Shown piece after piece: positions 14,721-15,267 of a DNA stretch of 15,267 bases. The position numbers and the translations under genes are program-made. The notes under the pieces were generated by a model. It was given only the letters and a program-made list of their open reading frames with translations. It made no database searches and was not told the origin of the DNA. Origin of the DNA: an uncultured Clostridia bacterium (GTDB lineage: Bacteria > Bacillota > Clostridia > Oscillospirales > CAG-272); the NCBI GenBank assembly GCA_945485605.1, contig CALYSG010000027.1:1-15267 (forward strand), read 5' to 3'. Position 1 is the stretch's first letter. Every line of letters starts with the position of its first letter.

Positions 14721-14924
14721 ATGGCAAACCGGAAAATCACCCCAACATGGATAAAGGTAGTATGCATTGTGCTGTCGGTGCTGATGGTCGGCGGCATAGC
14801 GTACTTTTCTATCGCAACGATCATTCAAGCTATGTCTGCAAAGTGCACTGCGGTAGCACCCGTCGCACCTGCGATCGTTGAAAACGCCGAATACGACGTG
14901 CCGGACTTCTATACCGCTGTCTGA
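14721..14924 (+). CDS. Small single-pass membrane protein, unknown function
   Basis: A 67-residue protein with a basic N-terminus (MANRKITPTWIK), one membrane helix at about residues 11-35 (VVCIVLSVLMVGGIAYFSIATII) and a short Ala/Val/Pro-rich tail with an acidic end (ENAEYDVPDFYTAV). By the positive-inside rule the tail would face outward. GGAGG at 14711-14715, 5 nt before the ATG, is an excellent ribosome binding site and supports a real gene. It follows the topoisomerase gene by 27 nt with no terminator between, so it is probably the last gene of the operon. I do not recognise a family; it resembles other short clostridial membrane proteins only in general build. Confidence 0.7.
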   Translation: MANRKITPTWIKVVCIVLSVLMVGGIAYFSIATIIQAMSAKCTAVAPVAPAIVENAEYDVPDFYTAV

Positions 14925-15012
14925 CAAAAAAGCTGTCTCGAAATGGGTGATGTTCTTGGCGGAGGAATCTTAAATCAACTCACCTTATTTGATCCGCAGT
15001 AAACAAATAAGT

Positions 15013-15042
15013 AGCCCCGGCAGATTTATGTCTGTCGGGGTT
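15013..15042 (-). terminator. Probable terminator of the minus-strand membrane protein gene
   Basis: CCCCGGCAGA (15015-15024) and TCTGTCGGGG (15031-15040) form a 10-bp stem with one G-T pair and a 6-nt loop, extendable to 12 bp. Read on the minus strand it lies about 20 nt past the stop at 15064 and is followed by CTACTTATTTGTTT, a weak T-rich tail. It may also serve plus-strand transcripts from the operon, though there the tail is poor. Confidence 0.55.
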
Positions 15043-15063
15043 AACAATTCAATAAATTGGAAA

Positions 15064-15267
15064 TTAGAATACTCCCTTATTGTGCTTTTTTTGTACTACA
15101 ACAATAAAACCTATACCAATCACCAAGCCTATGATAAGTATAGCAACGGCAAGGATGGTCAAATTTTCAAACAGTCCTATAATGCCACTGAGTAGCATAA
15201 TAATTGCGATAACAAGCATTGCTTTTCCAAAGGCTTTTCCGTAGGCTGACTTATCTGTGACTTTGGT
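15064..15267 (-). CDS. DUF3784-like small membrane protein, C-terminal fragment
   Basis: An open frame enters from the right edge and runs 67 residues to TAA at 15066-15064; the 5' end is outside the window. It begins TKVTDKSAYGKAFGKAML and shows two membrane helices (about AMLVIAIIMLLSGIIGLF and TILAVAILIIGLVIGIGFIVVV) before a basic end QKKHNKGVF. The DKSAYGKAFGK stretch ahead of two helices matches the layout of DUF3784-type proteins, which are small uncharacterised membrane proteins common in Firmicutes. Its base composition (about 36% GC by hand count over 15061-15267) is clearly lower than that of the operon to its left, and it is convergent to that operon. Function unknown. Confidence 0.65.
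   Translation of the reverse strand, partial: TKVTDKSAYGKAFGKAMLVIAIIMLLSGIIGLFENLTILAVAILIIGLVIGIGFIVVVQKKHNKGVF

Noticed and set aside
14916..14945. Transposon end or target duplication around the repeated GCTGTCT
   Set aside because: The repeat is only 7 bp, lies partly in the end of a gene, and there is no transposase or inverted terminal repeat in the window.

Overview
The window is a gene-dense piece of a bacterial chromosome, most likely from a Gram-positive, low-to-mid GC member of the Clostridia (a gut Oscillospiraceae- or Christensenellales-like organism). This is inferred from strong Shine-Dalgarno sites, sigma-A-type promoters with 17-bp spacers, heavy use of ATA for isoleucine, and the gene repertoire: DegV, NatAB-like ABC exporter, GCCYG-type Lgt and a second-class topoisomerase A subunit. 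No tRNA, rRNA, CRISPR array, prophage or transposase gene is visible. Most of the content is housekeeping.

Layout. (1) 1-1316 (+): the 3' end of a ribulokinase-like FGGY sugar kinase, then a short-spaced lipoprotein of unknown function. (2) 1412-1963 (+): a monocistronic P-loop kinase resembling the archaeal UPF0200 / dephospho-CoA-kinase-like family, behind a perfect-consensus promoter. (3) 1964-2441: a gene-free stretch packed with palindromes that ends in a bidirectional terminator. (4) 2442-5421 (-): an operon of ABC ATPase, ABC-2 permease and Lgt-like prolipoprotein diacylglyceryl transferase. (5) 5422-5614: a divergent promoter region. (6) 5615-7612 (+): a DegV fatty-acid-binding protein and a GNAT-like protein 3 nt downstream, closed by a strong terminator at 7618-7647. 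(7) 7746-14924 (+): a tightly packed run of coaE, lytic transglycosylase, M18 aminopeptidase, prfA, tsaC, topoisomerase IIA A subunit and a 67-residue membrane protein. It is led by an extended -10 promoter, several junctions overlap, and I see no terminator inside it. (8) 14925-15267: an AT-richer tail holding the 3' end of a minus-strand gene for a small DUF3784-like membrane protein.

How the genes work together. The long operon joins coenzyme A synthesis (CoaE), wall turnover (SLT), peptide turnover (M18), translation termination (RF1), the first step of tRNA t6A formation (TsaC) and DNA topology. This is a growth-linked housekeeping unit rather than one pathway. The Lgt-like enzyme could lipidate lipoproteins such as the one at 423-1316.

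The less ordinary points are the palindrome cluster at 1998-2337, an orphan topoisomerase A subunit with Ala at the quinolone-binding Ser position and no recognisable GyrA box, a hairpin plus overlapping short ORF at that gene's start, an archaeal-looking kinase family, and an Lgt lacking two residues important in the E. coli enzyme. I found no convincing evidence of a wholly new multi-gene system.
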